A stretch of 64,000 bases of DNA from Bacillus sp. 2205SS5-2 (GTDB lineage Bacteria; Bacillota; Bacilli; Bacillales; Bacillaceae_K). The notes below the pieces were generated by a model. The model did not search any database. It saw nothing but the letters and a program-made list of their open reading frames with translations, and was not told the DNA's origin. Below, piece by piece: positions 62,407 to 64,000 of the stretch (position 1 is its first letter; the number at the start of each line of letters is the position of its first letter). The stretch is taken from contig NZ_JAYKTS010000010.1 of assembly GCF_037024155.1 (NCBI RefSeq), positions 1 through 64,000 on the forward strand, written 5' to 3'. Made by a program: the position numbers and the translations under genes.

Positions 62407-63969
62407 ATGTACGCAACAACCGGCTCTATATTTGATCAGACAGTTAGTAAATTCCGAAATAAAGAGGCAATCATAGAAGAAAAAACAGGTACACGGTGGA
62501 CGTATGGACAATGGCAACAGGAAGTTCACCGAGCAGCCAACGCGCTAAAGGCTGCAGGAGTGAAAAAGGGGGACCGGGTTTCCACTTTTCTATTTAATAC
62601 GTTAGAACTTGCAACGATTTTCTTTGCTTGTGGCAAAGTAGGAGCGGTCTTAAATCCCATAAATTTCCGCTTGAAAGCACAGGAAGTTAAGTACATTCTT
62701 CAAGATTGCCAGCCGAAGGTAGTTTTATTTGAAGAAGCTCTTTCTGGTCCTATTGAAAGCCTTGCTGATGATTTCTCTTCTATTATTTTTTGGTATACAG
62801 GCGATAAAAAGCCTGAGTTCGCTAAAAATTATGATACAACAGTTAATGCCTGTACAGCTGAGTGGGATGAATGTGAGGTCAACGAAAATGATCCCTATGC
62901 CATTATGTATACGAGTGGAACAACGGGGCGACCGAAAGGAGTCTTCCATCGCCACCGAGATATGGCTGAACAAAGTTTAATCTGTAATGCGGTCTTAGGT
63001 ATTTCCTCAAATGATATCGGTTTGGTCACTGCGCCAATGTTTCATTGTGCGGAACTACATTGTTGCTTCTTACCGCGTGTTCAAGCAGGGGCGAAAAACG
63101 TCATTCTGCATCAATTCCATCCAGAACGTGTGCTGGGTGTGATTAATTCAGAACAAATTACTACCTTCTTTGCCGCTCCGACGATGTGGAATATGCTACT
63201 TCAATATGATTTAGATCAATTCAATACCTCATCATTAAGAATCGGTCTTTACGGAGCAGCACCAATGCCTCCAGTACTTGTGAAAGCCATTGATGAAAAG
63301 TTAGGCATAGGGTTAATCCAAGCATATGGTCAAACGGAAATGGGACCCGCGGTTACTTTCTTGCTTCAAGATGAACAACTTACGAAAACAGGTTCTGCCG
63401 GACGGGCGGCGTATAATCATGAAATTCGCGTCGTGAAACCGAATGAGGGTGGGCCGTCTGAGCCTGATGATCTCTGTGCACCAGGAGAAGTGGGCGAAAT
63501 CATTATTCGTGGTTCTTGCACCATGATGGGTTATTTCAATCGGGATGATGCTACTGAAAAAGCGTTATATAAAGGGTGGTATCATTCGAGTGATTTAGGC
63601 TACATGGATGAAGAAGGGTTTTTATATGTTGCCGATCGAGTGGACGATATGATCATCTCAGGGGGAGAGAATGTTTATCCGCGAGAAGTAGAAGATGCGC
63701 TTCATGCCCATGAAGAGGTGTTAGATGTTGCTGTACTCGGGAAACCACATGAGAAGTGGGGAGAACAAGTCACAGCCATCATCGTAGCTAAGAACGAAGC
63801 ACTTACAAACGCTGATCTTGATGCATACTTGAAAAATGGTGATCTGTTAGCAGATTATAAACGCCCAAGAGAGTATGTATTTGTCGATGAATTGCCTCGA
63901 AATGCGAGTGGGAAAATTCAAAAATTCTTGATTCGAGAAACGTTCATTGAAAAAGAGCAACAGGTTTAA
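62407..63969 (+). CDS. AMP-forming acyl-CoA ligase 3
   Basis: The 520-aa ligase has IMYTSGTTGRPKGVF, GAAPMPPVL, AYGQTEMGP, DRVDDMIISGGENVYP and NASGKIQKFLIRE. It is closer to ligase 1 than to ligase 2. The ATG follows AAAGGAGGAG. It is the last complete gene in the window. No terminator follows in the remaining 31 bases, so the operon may continue. Confidence 0.92.
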   Translation: MYATTGSIFDQTVSKFRNKEAIIEEKTGTRWTYGQWQQEVHRAANALKAAGVKKGDRVSTFLFNTLELATIFFACGKVGAVLNPINFRLKAQEVKYILQDCQPKVVLFEEALSGPIESLADDFSSIIFWYTGDKKPEFAKNYDTTVNACTAEWDECEVNENDPYAIMYTSGTTGRPKGVFHRHRDMAEQSLICNAVLGISSNDIGLVTAPMFHCAELHCCFLPRVQAGAKNVILHQFHPERVLGVINSEQITTFFAAPTMWNMLLQYDLDQFNTSSLRIGLYGAAPMPPVLVKAIDEKLGIGLIQAYGQTEMGPAVTFLLQDEQLTKTGSAGRAAYNHEIRVVKPNEGGPSEPDDLCAPGEVGEIIIRGSCTMMGYFNRDDATEKALYKGWYHSSDLGYMDEEGFLYVADRVDDMIISGGENVYPREVEDALHAHEEVLDVAVLGKPHEKWGEQVTAIIVAKNEALTNADLDAYLKNGDLLADYKRPREYVFVDELPRNASGKIQKFLIRETFIEKEQQV

Positions 63970-64000
63970 TCGGAATGTAGCCGAAGTGGACTATATTTCC

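Noticed and set aside
1-64000. CRISPR arrays, tRNA or rRNA genes, prophage genes
   Set aside because: No regularly spaced identical repeats, cloverleaf sequences, rRNA segments or phage structural genes were recognised on either strand.

Overview
The window looks like a chromosomal segment of an aerobic, endospore-forming member of the Bacillaceae (Bacillus in the broad sense). It is AT-rich, most genes have strong GGAGG-type ribosome binding sites, and GTG and TTG starts are common. It carries a gerA-type germinant receptor operon, the sporulation checkpoint gene sda, a preQ1 riboswitch, a CcpA-type cre site and a MifM/YidC2-like pair. No tRNA, rRNA, CRISPR array or prophage was seen.

Layout. 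0.5-2.5 kb: riboswitch-controlled queuosine precursor operon queCDE. 3.1-5.5 kb (minus): 5-oxoprolinase pxpBCA. 5.6-7.7 kb: ArlRS/YkoGH-like two-component system. 8.3-12.4 kb: 2-oxoglutarate dehydrogenase odhAB. 12.6-16.7 kb: a 37-codon gene, sda, an AAC(3)-type acetyltransferase, an acyl-CoA ligase and a YkqA-like protein. 16.7-21.3 kb: a decayed stretch with gene remnants, an ene-reductase whose start is damaged, small genes and five copies of a short inverted-repeat element. 21.3-28.4 kb: yojNO-like MoxR/VWA pair, a CPA1 antiporter, YidC2 with a MifM-like leader, two FluC genes and a DUF1033 gene. 28.6-32.4 kb (minus): gerABC. 32.5-38 kb: cold-shock gene, YdjO-like gene, dhaS, a flavodoxin-like pseudogene and a broken ISLre2-type insertion sequence. 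38-49 kb: gamma-carbonic anhydrase-like protein, recQ, DinB, SDR/LysR pair, ABC-F ATPase, a frameshifted diguanylate cyclase and a MutS2-like ATPase. 49.9-64 kb: a sigma-54 activator followed by an eleven-gene acyl-CoA catabolic operon that runs to the window end.

Three regulatory systems stand out. (1) The Smr-less MutS2-like gene at 47141 has a near-consensus promoter, a 7-codon leader peptide with its own ribosome binding site, a folded leader RNA with mutually exclusive pairings, and two intrinsic terminators before the gene. This is the layout of antibiotic- or stall-inducible attenuators of ribosome-protection genes, here attached to a relative of ribosome-rescue MutS2. (2) The 94-aa protein upstream of YidC2 looks like a diverged MifM: an N-terminal membrane segment, an arrest-like C-terminus, and a stem-loop that masks the yidC2 ribosome binding site. 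(3) The 52.3-64 kb operon has a textbook -24/-12 promoter (TGGCAC-N5-TTGCAT), two 17-bp inverted repeats 30 bp apart as candidate activator sites, and the matching CBS-PAS-AAA-Fis activator next door. Its enzymes (three ligases, three MaoC proteins, an acyl-CoA dehydrogenase, an SDR, a CaiB/BaiF transferase, a thiolase, and an HMG-CoA-synthase-like protein fused to a DUF35 OB domain but lacking the nucleophilic Cys) form a beta-oxidation-like pathway for an unidentified carboxylic acid.

A dispersed 125-185 bp element with terminal inverted repeats (GGCTCTTTTCG...) occurs at least seven times, always in the same orientation. Two copies have perfect 8-bp target duplications, and two sit between a stop codon and its terminator. 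Several genes are broken: the flavodoxin-like gene, the transposase, the diguanylate cyclase, a membrane protein and GNAT fragments.
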